NCBI RefSeq assembly: GCF_000226095.1
Contig: NC_016472.1
Coordinates: 6,944,001 to 7,008,000, forward strand
Origin: Thermothelomyces thermophilus ATCC 42464
Lineage: Eukaryota; Ascomycota; Sordariomycetes; Sordariales; Chaetomiaceae
Direction: 5' to 3'
Length of the DNA stretch: 64,000 nt
In this document: one piece after another, positions 51,660-63,885 of the stretch
Position numbering within the stretch: the stretch's first letter is position 1
Layout: the number at the start of each line of letters is the position of its first letter
Made by a program: the position numbers and the translations under genes
The notes under the pieces: model-generated
Database searches by the model: none
Told to the model about the DNA's origin: nothing
The model's input: the letters and a program-made list of their open reading frames with translations, nothing else

Positions 51660-53878
51660 TGTCACGGAAATATACATGCAAGATGCCGCCTAAGCCGCCT
51701 CCCCTAACAAGCCAATAGGACAGCAGGCACGAACGGACCAATCAGAAAAGGATCACACTTAGCAAAGTGATCTATACACTATAGGATCACTACCATAGCC
51801 GTAATCCAGACAGCAAAGGATCACTAGATAAAGAGTAATCCTAGGATTATATATATATATAGATAGTTACTCGTTATAGTAGACTCTAGGAGTTTACTAG
51901 TAATAGCAACCTACAATTATAGTACTTATACCAAGCATCGCTAGCTACTATAAGAGATAACTCTAGTGTTGTTATAAACCCTTTAGCTTTACCAAATCCC
52001 TTAGACGACCTATATACCTGCCCTACTTAACCTACCTTTGTCTAAACCCTTTTAGAAGAAGTCTAAGTTAGGTTTATTACACGTTGCTATTACTCCCTTT
52101 ATTCTATTATAGTTTAGGACGAAGGTAATTTCGACCTTAATATTGATATAGCTACTAATGTTATAGCTAAATAGCTATTTGCCTAGCTTGATTAACTCTA
52201 GTAGCAAATCTAAGAGTTAGACTAAAGAGATAAGGCTATTTAAGCTCGAATTAAGGAACTCGAGAACGGCGAAAAGCACTTATAGAAACTGGTTAACGAG
52301 GCCTATACTAAAATTAAGGCGCTCGAGACTGCCAAAGCGAGCCATATCAAGATCGAACTACCTAGCAAATACGGAGGAACTAAGGAGGATCTTATAAGAT
52401 TCCTAACGAACCTCTGATCCTACTTCTAGCTTAATAATAACAAGTTTCTAGACGATAAAGCTAAAGTCCTCTATATAGCTACGAGACTAGAGGGTAAGGC
52501 ACTTAGATAGTTCGAGCCTACGTAGAACGACTATCTTACTAAAGAAGACAAAGATAACCGAGATGCGTTTATATAGGTAGTCTTTCGATCCTATGACTGT
52601 TTTAAAGAAGAGCTTCGGAAGGTCTTTAGCGATAAAGATAAGAAGATTTACGTATAAGAAAGACTTGCTAATCTCTAATAGACTAAGTTAGTAGCTTCCT
52701 ATACTATATAGTTTAGATAGAATATACTTAAGTCTTAGCTTAACGATAAGGCGTTAATATAACTATTCTATAATGGCTTGAAGGAAAAGGTTAAAGATAA
52801 ACTATATAAGTACAATTAGCCTAAGACTCTAGATAAATATATTATATAGGCTATTAGAATCGACGATCGGCTCTATATATAGGAGTAATGGAAACGAGGT
52901 TAAATAAATGGAACTATAATTAAGGCTAACGACAAGAAAAAGCGAGCGTATATTAGTACCTTATATAGGATATACCCTAGAGCTATAGATATAGATATAG
53001 CGTAGAAGTAAGATCGGAAGAAGATAACTAAAGACAAGTCTAATGTTACCTATTATAACTACGGAAAGAAAGGATATTATAAATAAGAATATCGAAGCCC
53101 GAAGAGAGATTAGAAACTAGTCCCTAAGAAGGAAATTACAGTTATTAATAAAACTACTAAAGATATTATCGAAGTAGCGGCTACAAGCTATAAAGATAAG
53201 GATAGTAGTATAGATAGTCTTAGATACGATAGTAATAGTAAAGACAAACAAGTACTATACTCCAAACTAGTCACTATAGACCTAGAGATAGGTCTTGCCA
53301 AATAGGATATAGTAGGAGAGTATATACTACTAATTTCGATTCTTCTAGCCTTGAGGTAGTAGGATTTTATAATTATATAGAGGCGGGATAGATCGTAGAT
53401 AACCGACACCTAAGGAATCGAAAGACCCGGACCTAATTTTTTATTCCTCTAGGAACGAATCGAATAGTATTATAACAAAGTTTTCCGGCTTAATACGGAA
53501 CTACGCGAATAGGATAGACGCTTAACTCGACTTGCCTAGTAAAGCGATAAGATAAGGGATAAGATAAGAGAACTTTGACATATTGTAAAAACTATCAAAG
53601 GAGAATAGCCTATAATATATAATAGGCCCGATAGCTATATTAAATGCTTTGACGATTAGTAACTTAACTATAATATATAGAATCCAGAGTACTAGTTTAT
53701 ATATACGAACTACGGAAAAGACGAACGTATATAGGAAAGCTACTAGAAGAAACATTCCTACCTTAGTATTAAGGTATCTATAGTTTACATATAGTAAGAA
53801 GGATTTAGGAAAGAGTTCTAATACCTCCTAGGCAACGCTATACAACTATACCCTCGACATGAGGTATATATACAAGTA
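51660..53878 (+). mobile_element. Ty3/gypsy copy F: 5' LTR and degraded gag
   Basis: The LTR runs 51,660-52,081 (422 bp; starts TGTCACGGAAATATAC, a different U3 from copy B). It is followed by gag homologous to copy B, from about 52,106 through a ruined zinc knuckle near 53,045 and into the C-terminal extension near 53,870. Heavy RIP. The gag stops abruptly at 53,878 against a reversed LTR, and pol is missing. Confidence 0.8.
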
Positions 53879-54261
53879 TATAACGAACCTAACTCAGACT
53901 TCTTCTAAAAGGGTTCAGACAAAGGTAGATTAAGCAGGACAAGTAGGCAGGTCGTCTAAGGAATTCGGTAAAGCCAAAGGGTTCATAACAACACTAGAGT
54001 TATCTCTTATAGTAATCAGCAATACTTAGTATAAGTACTATGATTGTAATTATTACCACTAGTGAACTCTTAGAGTCTACCTAACAAGTGACTAGCTAGC
54101 TATATATATACAATTGTCTGTCCCTCTTTAATAGTTATTACTAGTACTATTTCTCCTTTTACTCTGTAATTCCGTATTATCGACGGTAATATATTATTAT
54201 CACTAATGAAGACCTTAGTCTTAGCGGTAATAATCTTCTGATTAGTCTGTCAAGTAATTAG
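53879..54261 (-). repeat. Reversed gypsy LTR, solo or truncated, with divergent U3
   Basis: Starts TATAACGAACC and shares R/U5 with the other LTRs to about 54,085. Its U3 is unlike copies B, C or D and appears to end at TCTGTCA near 54,261. AGTA occurs on both sides (53,875-53,878 and 54,262-54,265), but the right flank does not continue copy F gag. About 40 bp up to 54,304 remain unassigned. Confidence 0.5.
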
Positions 54262-54304
54262 CTATCAGAATGTCCTATATCCTAGCTATAGCCTGCCAGG
54301 CCAT

Positions 54305-55444
54305 TGTCACGGAAATATACATACAGGATGCCGCCTAAGCCGCCTCCCTAACAGGCCAATAGAATAGCAGGAATGATAGGCCAATCAGGATAGGATCATA
54401 CTTAGCAAGAAATGATCCTAGCAGAGGATCACTAGCTTACGATATAAGCTAGGTAAGCTAATACAGAGGATTACCATAACTATTAGTAATCCTAGGATTA
54501 TATATACATATAGATAGTCACTCGTTATAGTAGACTCTAGGAATTTACTAGTAATAGTAACCTAACCTATAATTATAATACTTATACTAAGTATCGCTAA
54601 CTACCATAAGAGATAACTCTAGTGTTATTATAAACTCTTTAACTTCACCAAATCCCTTAGACAACCTATACGCTTGTCCTACTTAATTTACCTCTGTCTA
54701 AACCCTTTTAGAAGAAGTCTAAGTTAGGTTCGTCATACATTGCTATCACTCCCTTTGTTCTATCATGGCTTAGAACGGAGGTGATTTCGACCTCGACATC
54801 GACATAGCTACTAACGTTACAGCCGAATAGCTGCTTACCTAGCTCGGTTAACTCTAGTAGCAGATCCAGGAGTTAGACTAGAGAGATAAGGTTGCTTAAG
54901 CTTAGATTAAGGAACTCGAGAATAGCGAAAAGCACTTATAGAAGCTAGTTAACAAGGCCTACACCAAAATCAAGGCACTCGAAGGCGCCAAAGCGAGTCG
55001 TATTAAGATCAAACTACCTAGCAAATACGGAGGAACTAAGGAGGATCTTATAGGATTCTTAACGAACCTCTAATCTTACTTCTAGCTTAATGACGACAAG
55101 TTTCTAGATGACAAAGTTAAAGTCCTCTATATAGCTATAAGACTAGAGGGCAAGGTACTTAGATAGTTTAAGCCTATGTAAAATGACTATCTTACTAAGG
55201 AAGATAAAGATAACCAAGACGTATTTATGTAAGTAGTCTTTTGATCTTATAACCGTTTTAAAGAAGAGCTTTAGAAGGTTTTTAGCGACAAAGATAAGAA
55301 GATTTATATGTAAGAAAGACTTGCTAATCTCCGATAGACTAAGTTAATAGCCTCTTATATTATATAGTTTAGATAGGACATACTTAAGTCTTAGCTTAAT
55401 GATAAGGCATTAATATAACTATTCTATAATAGCTTGAAGGAAAA
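54305..55444 (+). mobile_element. Ty3/gypsy copy C, left part: 5' LTR and start of gag
   Basis: LTR 54,305-54,737 (433 bp, TGTCACGGAAATATAC type as in copy F), then gag from about 54,766 (CATGGCTTAGAACGG), RIP-degraded. The gag breaks at the GAAAA target duplication (55,440-55,444), where copy D enters, and resumes at 63,063. Confidence 0.83.
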
Positions 55445-55897
55445 TGTGACGAACCTAACTTAGACTTCTTCTAAAAGGGTTTAGACGAAGGTAGGTTAAG
55501 TAAGACAAGTATATAAGTTATCTAAGGGATTTAGTAAAGCTAAAGGGTTTATAATAATACTAGAGTTATCTCTTATAATAGTTAACGATACTTAGTATAA
55601 GTATTATAATTATAAGTTACTATTACTAGTAAACTCCTAGAGTCTACTATAACGAGTAGCTATTTATATATATATATACTTCTACTGATCGCTTATAGTC
55701 CCCTTCTATCCTGCCTTTAGATTGCCTTTAGTAGCTAGCTATCCTCCGCTATCTTTCCCTTTTTAGCAATCGTTTACCTATAGTAGCCTGCGCTCCTTAG
55801 CGATCTGGTGTTAGCCTTGCTTCGTGCCCTTCTTGATTAGTAGCTTATTTAGCCTCCTATACGCTACCGGGTCGTAGTATATAGTTAGCTCGTAATA
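55445..55897 (-). repeat. 3' LTR of copy D
   Basis: 453 bp, TGTGACGAACC to CGTAATA (mutated CGTGACA). It shares R/U5 with the other copies and has its own U3. Confidence 0.85.
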
Positions 55898-55989
55898 CGA
55901 TACCCCCTCTTTAGGACTTTCGACCCGAAAGCTTCTTATAACTTGTTTTAAATACTATTAATACCCCCTTTTTCTAGTAGGTAACGTCC

Positions 55990-56600
55990 TTCTTCCGCTA
56001 ACTTCCTTTCGTTATAGCTAATCGTATTCCTAGAAATCGTCGCGATCTTAAACGCAAACAATATATCATTACGATTAAGATTAAGCAAGAGGGTTACAAG
56101 GTTACTATACCTTATAAGTATTATTAGAATACGAAGCTATAAAAGCGTTATATAATAATAAAGGGTTTAAACAAGTGTTAAAACTATATTTATATAGGCA
56201 AGAAGTATAGTAGTCTAAACGTTACAGATACCTATAGGTTCCTTGTTATTTTTCTTTATAGTCTTAGGTTACTAACTATCTTAGTCCTTTCAAATTTGTT
56301 AGAGTAGGAGAAGGTTTTAAGAGAGATTACTAAGACCAAGGTACTACTTGCTTAGACGCTAAGCCGTTTAAGTCGATTACGTCATTTATAGCAATCCCTA
56401 CGCGATCGTAGTGCTAAAGTTTTTCGTTATAGTATAGCTCGTCTAGAGGAGGAGGAAGAACTAGATACTCCTCCGCCGATATCGGAGACGTAGACCTTCG
56501 CGGGTTGGGCTTAGGCGTTAGGTGCTTTTGACGTACTCGATTAGGAGTTGATTAGGTTAGATCCTAGTCTTAATTCTAGTATGTTCTCCTCTTTTTCTAT
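55990..56600 (+). pseudogene. Remnant of a different antisense cysteine-cluster ORF (copy D)
   Basis: Plus-strand reading opposite to copy D pol, in the same position as the antisense ORF of copy B but not recognisably homologous in sequence. Visible text includes RDLKRKQY, KGLNKC and EKVLREITKTKVLLA, then ARLEEEEELDTPPPI. Several Tyr codons sit where RIP would have turned Cys TGT into TAT, allowing a six-cysteine cluster, and a helical EKVLREI stretch follows. The cysteine inference depends on undoing RIP. Confidence 0.55.
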
Positions 56601-59600
56601 TAGGAAATAGGCTTTAGAGCCGGTTCTTATAGCTAGTTAGGATTCTATTAGTAGAACTACTCTAGTTTCTTAGGGTAATTTAGGTTCTTAATAGGTTCCT
56701 ATAAGTTATCTTCTAGTCCGAAATTAAGCTATTTAACTAGGTACTATAGTTCTCTATTAATAATATATAAATCTAGAATTTCTTTAACGTCCTATTCTTC
56801 CTCTTTATCCTCTACTTTAATGTATATGACAACCTTAGCATTCTTTAGTACTAGTTCGAGAAGTAAAATATAAAAAACATCTGTCTGTAGTCGTATAGAT
56901 GATGGTAATGATAATTAGTAGTTAGATGTCGAGATTCGTTCTTTGATAACGAAGGGTCTAACCTTCTTAAAGTCTAGCTTTATACTTAGTTATTTGGTTC
57001 GCAGGTTTTATATAATTAGGTAGACTTTGTCTCCCTTCTCTAAACAAGGTCCCTTAAGCCTATATTTGTTATAGTAGTTCTTTATTCTAGTCCTAACAAA
57101 CTCGAGTTCCTTTTTAAGCTTCTTATATAGTATATATATTTGTTCCGCTTTGACTATTGCTCTTAGCACCGTAACCTCTAGTCCTTGTCTAAGGTCTGCT
57201 TTGTATCTATAGTTCGTAAAGAACGGTATAACTTTGGTCGTTTCTATTAGCGTTATATTATAGGCAAGTTATACTGTTAGCAATAGTATAACCTAGTCAT
57301 CTTACTAGTAGTTAACGTAAGAATAGAGGTACTACTCGACAACTTAGTTTAGTTACTCCGTTTGTCTGTTAGTCTATGGGTAATATGCTGTTAATAGCTT
57401 ATTACTAACGCCTAATCGTTATATTAACGCTTGTTAGAATTTCGATACGAACTTGGTATCTCTATCGATAATCTATTCTTACGGCTAGGCGTACACTAAT
57501 GCAACTTGCTAATAGATCACGTCTGCTAACTGTTTAGCTATCTAGGACTCCTTATATAGGAAGAAGTATACCCATTTAGTCAGGCGATTTACTATAGTAA
57601 GAATACTATTATAGGTTACTCCTATAGCTATATCCTTAGATTCTAGTAGCTTTATAATAAAGTCTATTATAACTAAACTCTATAGTTTGTTAGCTATTAA
57701 TAGTGGCTAGAGTAGCCTATATAGCTTATGCTATGCCGTTTTGCTTCGACTATAGATGTTGTAGTTCTATATAACTTCCTTAACTTATACCGTTAACTAT
57801 AGAAAGTCGTAGTATTTCTTAACTTATACGATAGTCTTCATAACTCCTTTATATCCTCCAAGTTTCGATTTGTAGAGTTCTCGAATCATTCGTAGCTATT
57901 AATCCCTATTATAGATATATACTTTACCTTGGTACTAGAGTTCCCTATCTTTTTCTTCTACTCCGTTAGGTACTACTAGTCTAGGTGCTACTTAGTATTA
58001 TATCTTGTTAATCCTTTCTTCCCGAAAGATTATATAACATTCTAGGAACGAGTCAAATAGATTATCTTCTACAGGTATCTATATTTTATAATATAGCGTT
58101 CTGTCTATTCGTTCCTTAAATAACGGTAGCGTTATTTCCGTTCGTCCTTCTATATAATCTATTCGTCAGCTTAAGGCATCCGCTTGTACGTTCTCTTTGC
58201 CCTTCTTGTAGCGGATCTCGAAATTAAATTCTATAAGGAATTCTACCTATCGTATTTGTCATCCGTTAAGCTCCTTTGTTATCGTAAAGTATCGTAAATT
58301 CTTATAATCTATATATACTTGTACTAGTTTAGTCGTACTACTAAGGTATAGTCGCCATTCCTTAAAAGCTTCGATAATTGTAAGTAGTTCTTTGTTATAG
58401 ATTAGATAATTAAGATATAGTCTATCGAGCTTCTTAAAAAAGAAGGCTATAGGATATAGCTTCCCTTGTTTATTTCGTTATCCTAACTGTCTTCCGATGG
58501 TGTAGTCTAAAGCGTCTGTTTCTACCTTAAATGGCTTCTTAGGGTCTAGTAGCACTAGTACTAGATCTTTAATAATAGCGTTACAGATCTATATAAATGC
58601 TTGCTTATATTGCTCTTCCTATTGGAATTTAGCGTTCTTCTTAGTAAGTTCGTATAAGGGTTATACGATCGCTCTAAAGTTCTTAATAAACATCTAGTAG
58701 AAGTTTGTAAATCCGATGAAACTTTATACTTCCGTGACTAACATCAGTCGTAGCCAATTCTTGATAGCTTTAACCTTTAAAGGTTCTATCCGAATTTATC
58801 CTAGGGATATCTTGTATCCTAAAAACACCGTTTTCCTAATATAGAATTTACTCTTTTCCTTGTTAACTAATAGCTTATATATATATAATATATCTAGTAC
58901 TACTTTTATATACTTCTAGTATTTATCTATCGTCTTAGAGAAGATAAGTATATTGTCAAGATAATATACCGTAAATTTGTTAAGAAAGGGTTAGATAGCT
59001 TGATCAATTAGGGCTTAGAACGTTACTAGCGCGTTCGTAAGTCTAAATAGCATGATAAGATACTTACAGTGGCTATAGGATATCCTAAAGGCCGTTTTCT
59101 ACTCGTTGCCTTCTTTAATCTATATATAGTTATAGGCTAATGGCAAGTCAAGACGTGTAAAATATTAGGCTCCTGCTAACTAATCTTAAAACTATAAGAT
59201 TAGCGGTAATAGGTATTAGTTTTTCACGGTCTATTTATTAAGTTACCGATAGTCGACATATAACTATAGCTTTCTATCTTTCTTAGGCATAAACAGGATT
59301 AGGTAGCCTACTAGTAATGTCGATAGGCAGATATATCCTCTTTAAAGGTTCTCCTCCAAATATCGCTTAAGTTCTTCGTTCTAAGTCTAGCTTATATAGT
59401 AGATCTTAAAGAACTTTAGTTATATTCCTTCCTTAAGCTTGATCTCGTAATCCTATAGGCTATATTCTAGTAATCCCTCTAGATGCTTTGGTTCAAATAC
59501 TAGGTATCCTTCGTATTTCTTTGGTACTTTCCTAGTCTTATCTCGTCTCTCGGTTCTCTAATAGTATACAAACTTGGTTCCGTCCATAGCGATGCTAGCG

Positions 59601-60315
59601 ATTTCTTCTGTCTTAACCTACTACTCTAGTTATAGTGCTCCGCATTCGTCAACGGAGAGAATAGCTATTAGCGGTTTAGCTTATTCCTCCTATCGTAACG
59701 TCAGTGTCATTATGCTACTTCTTCTAGAGTCTATAGTAGTCTGCCTACTACTGTCTATCTCTTGCGGTAGATCTATAAGATATGCCTTCCCCTAAGCATC
59801 GTCTACTTGTAATCCTTATATACTCCCTATCTCACTAGTTAAATATAACTCCGTTCGGGGTTATAGATAGCTACTATTCTTCTAGCTAATGTCTAGGTCG
59901 TAATCTTCATGCTATAGTAATCCTAATATTATATCTTTATCATTACCTATATCTATAATACTAAATATAACTACTATAGTCTTCCTTACTATAGTAATAT
60001 CGATTAGTTTAGTCTCCCTATATACCTATTATATCGGAAATAGCCCTTTGACTATACTATACTTCTACTTTATTCCCTAGGGTATCTGTAGCTAATTTAC
60101 AAGTGTTAGCAAAATCAGGTTTATCTCTACTCTACTATCTACTAGTACAAGCATTTCATACTGTTTCTATTGTACTATTATCCATAATCGCTTATCTTGC
60201 CGCCGTCGTCTAAAGATTATAGCGATTTCCTATATTTCTACCGGGAGGTCTCGATATAGTAGTCTCTTACGCTAGTTCCTCCTATACTACGCTACCACTT
60301 TCCGCTATATAGGCA
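56600..60315 (-). pseudogene. Degraded pol of copy D
   Basis: Relic of chromodomain (about 56,650-56,850 end), integrase, RNase H, RT and protease, collinear with copy B pol, stops in every frame. The frameshift region is at 60,328-60,358: AGGAAAC on the minus strand with a nearly intact hairpin. Confidence 0.82.
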
Positions 60316-62580
60316 TTAATGATTTTCGGGCCCCTCGAAAGGCCCTAACCCGTTTCCTAGGTCAGTACTAACCTCTCTAGTTATCTAGCTAATAACGGCT
60401 TCATTAATCGTACCTATTTCCACGAGCTATTAAATACTTATAGCTTCCTACTATTAGGTCTGTTCTACTTTCCGTTATATATACTATAACTTCATCTAAA
60501 GTTCCTAAATTCGTAATTTCTTTTCGTCTACGTAATAGAGGTAATCGTTGCTCTAGTACGAGTCCTATATGTCTCGTCCTATTCCGTAGTACCTAGGCCA
60601 GGCTCGTTTTAGAACTACCGTAATACCTTCTAGATCACGGGCTTCGATTTTCTAAAGTAATTCGGCCGCTCTGTTTTCTATATCATAGACCTATTCCATA
60701 GGATAGAGGCTTCTGTTCTCATTTCCTTGTTAGGTCGGCTAGTAATTGTTTTCAAATTTGTCGTAAAAGTGGTATTAGCATTTATATAACACATACTAGA
60801 ACTAGGGCACTTATATATATGCCTTGTATTATAGGTATAGTCGCGTAGCGTTACCTAGAAGGTATTAGAATTCTTTTCCAAATCCTTCCCACTATATATA
60901 GACCATAGGTACTCTAATATTAAGGTAGGAGTATTTCTTCTAGTAGTTTTCCTACGTACGTCTGTCTTTTCTATAGTTTATATATATAAACTGGTACTCT
61001 AGGTTCCGTACGTTATAGCTAAGTTACTAATCATTAAAATACTTAACGTAGCTATTAGGCCTATTATATATTACAGGCTATTCCCCTTTAATAGTTTCTA
61101 CGATACGTTAGAGTTCCCTTATCTCGTCCCTTATCTTATCGCTCTACTAGGCAAGTCGAATCAAGCGTCTATCCCGTTCGTATAGTTCCGTGTTAAGCTA
61201 GAAAACTTCGTTATAGTACCATTCGATTTGTTCCTAGAGGAATAGAACATTAGGTCTAGGTCTTTCGATTCCTTAGGTATCGGTTGTCTACGATCTATCT
61301 TACCTCTAGGTAACTATAAAACCCTACTACCTTAAGGCTAGGAGAATCGAAATTAGTAGTATATATTCTCTTGCCGTATCCTATTTAGCAAGACCTATCT
61401 CTAAATCTATAGTGACTAGTTCGGAGTACGGTGCTTGTTTGTCTTTACTATTACTATCGCGTCTAAGACTATCCGTATCGCTATCCCCATTTTCGTAACT
61501 TGTAGCTATTACCTTGATAATATTCTTAGTAGTTTTATTAATAGCTATAATTTTCTTTCTAGGGACTAGTTTCTAGTCTTTCTTCGGACTTCGATATTCT
61601 TATTTATAGTGTTCTTTCTTTCTATAGTTATAGTAGGTAACGTTAGACTTGTCTTTAGTCGTCTTCTTCTTATCCTACTTCTATGCTATATCTATATTTA
61701 TAGCTCTAGGATATATCCTATACGAGGTGCTAATATATACTTGTTTTTTCTTATTGTTAGCCTTAACTATGGTTCTATTTATCTAACCTTGTTTTTACTA
61801 CTCTTATATATAAAGTTGATTATTAATCCTAATAGCCTATATAATATATTTGTCTAAGGTCTTAGGCTAGTTATACTAATATAGTTTATCTTTAACCTTT
61901 TCCTTTAGGCTATTATAGAATAGTTATATTAATGTCTTATTATTAAGCTAAGACTTAAATATATCCTATCTAAACTATATAGTATAGGAGGCTACTAACT
62001 TAGTCTATTAGAGACTAGCAAGTCTTTCTTATATATAAATCTTCTTGTCTTTGTCGCCAAAAACCTTCTAAAGCTCTTCTTTAAAACAGTTATAAGATCA
62101 AAAGACTACCTATATAAACGTGTCTTAGTCGTCTTTATCTTCCTTAGTAAGATAGTTATTCTACATAGGCTCGAACTATCTAACTGCCTTACCCTCTAGT
62201 CTTATAGCTATATAAAGGACTTTAGCTTTATTATCCAGAAACTTATCGTCATTAAGCCAAAAGTAAGATCAGAGGTTTATTAGAAATCTTACAAGATCCT
62301 CCTTAGTTCCTCTATATTTATTAGGTAGTTCGATCTTGATGTGGCTTGCTTAGGCGCCTTCGAGTACCTTGATTTTGGCGTAGGCCTCGTTAACTAGCTT
62401 TTACAAGTGCTTTTTACCATTCTCGAGTTCCTTAATCCGAGCTTAAGTAGCCTTATCTCTCTAGTCTAACTCCTAGATCTGCTAATAGAGTTGACTAAGC
62501 TAGGTAAGCAGCTATTCGGCCGTAACGTTAGTAGTTATATCGATATCGTGGTCGAAATTACCTTTGTCCTAAACTATAAT
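60316..62580 (-). pseudogene. Degraded gag of copy D including the long extension
   Basis: Collinear with copy B gag from the frameshift region back to the start near 62,580, with the ruined zinc knuckle near 61,620 and both extension motifs in degraded form. RIP stops throughout. Confidence 0.82.
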
Positions 62581-62604
62581 AGAACAAAGGGAGTAATAGT
62601 AACG

Positions 62605-63057
62605 TATAACGAACCTAACTTAGACTTCTTCTAAAAGGGTTTAGACGAAGGTAGGTTAAGTGGGACAAGTATATAGGTCGTCTAAGGGATTTGGTAAAGC
62701 TAAAGGGTTTATAATAATATTAGAGTTGTCTCTTATAATAGTTAATACTACTTAGTATAAGTACTATAATTGTAAGTTACTATTACTAGTAAACTCCTAG
62801 AGTCTACTATAACGAGTGGCTATCTGTATGTATATATATTTCTGCTAATTACTTGTAATCCCCTTCTATCCTGCCCTTAGATTGCCTTTAGTAGCTAGCT
62901 ATTCTCTGCTATCTTTCCCTTTTTGGCAATCGTTTGCCTGTAGTAGCCCGTGCTCCCTAGCGATCCCGTATTAGCCTCGCTTTATACCCTTCTTGATTAG
63001 TGGCTCATTTAGCCTCCTATGCCCTACTAGGTCGCAGTATATAGTTGGCTCGTAATA
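62605..63057 (-). repeat. 5' LTR of copy D
   Basis: 453 bp, starts TATAACGAACC and ends CTCGTAATA, directly before the GAAAA duplication at 63,058-63,062. Confidence 0.85.
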
Positions 63058-63062
63058 GAAAA

Positions 63063-63885
63063 GGTCAAAGACAAGCTATATAAGTATAACTAGCCTAAGA
63101 CCCTAGATAAATACATTATATAGGCTATTAGGATCAATGATTAACTCTATATACGAGAGTAGTAAAAACAAGGTCGGATAAACGGAACCACAGTCAAGGC
63201 TAACGACAAGAAAAAACGGGCATACGTTAGTACCTCGTATAGGACATATCCTAGAGCTATAGATATAGATGTAGCATAGAAGTAGGACTAGAAGAAGACA
63301 ACTAAAGACAAGTCTAATGTTACCTACTATAACTATAGAAAGAAAGGACATTATAAACAAGAATGCTAAAGCCTAAAGAAAGAGTGGAAAATAGTCCCTA
63401 GAAAGGAAATTACAGTTATTAACAAAACTACTAAGGATGTTATCAAAGTAATAGCTATAAGTTATAAAGATAGGGATAGTAATACAGATAATCTCAGATA
63501 TAATAGCGATAGTAAAGACAAACAAGCACCGTACTCCGAATTAGTCACTATAGACCTAGAGATAGGTCTTACCAAATAGGATATAGTAAGAGAGTATATA
63601 CTACTAATTTCGATTCTTCTAGCCTTAAGGCAGTAGGGTTTTATAGTTATATAGAAGCAAGATAGATCGTAGATAACCGACACCTAAGGAATCGAAAGAC
63701 CCGGACCTAATATTCTATTCCTCTAGGAATAAATCGAATAGTATCGTAATGAAGTTTTCTAGCTTAATATAGAACTATATAAACGGGATAGATGCCTAAT
63801 TCGACTTGCCTAGTAAAGTAATAAGATAAGGGACAAGATAAAGGAACTCTAATATATTATAAAAACTATTAGAGGGGAACGGTCT
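63063..63885 (+). mobile_element. Ty3/gypsy copy C, right part: middle of gag, cut by copy E
   Basis: Continues the copy C gag directly after the second GAAAA (63,058-63,062): capsid end, ruined zinc knuckle near 63,320, and acidic linker to 63,885. There the reversed LTR of copy E starts within gag. Confidence 0.82.

Larger units (their letters stand above)
55445..63057 (-). mobile_element. Ty3/gypsy chromovirus copy D (7,613 bp), RIP-degraded
   Basis: Complete minus-strand element with LTRs 55,445-55,897 and 62,605-63,057 (both 453 bp), flanked by GAAAA. Gag-pol is collinear with copy B, but the U3 (TGTCACGAGCCAAC in sense) and the region between pol and the 3' LTR differ. All ORFs are broken by RIP-type stops. 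It is inserted in the gag of copy C. Confidence 0.9.

Noticed and set aside
61609-63683. Short open frames in the RIP-degraded gypsy copies
   Set aside because: They are chance open stretches in other frames of ruined gag DNA, rich in Ile, Tyr and Leu because of TpA enrichment.
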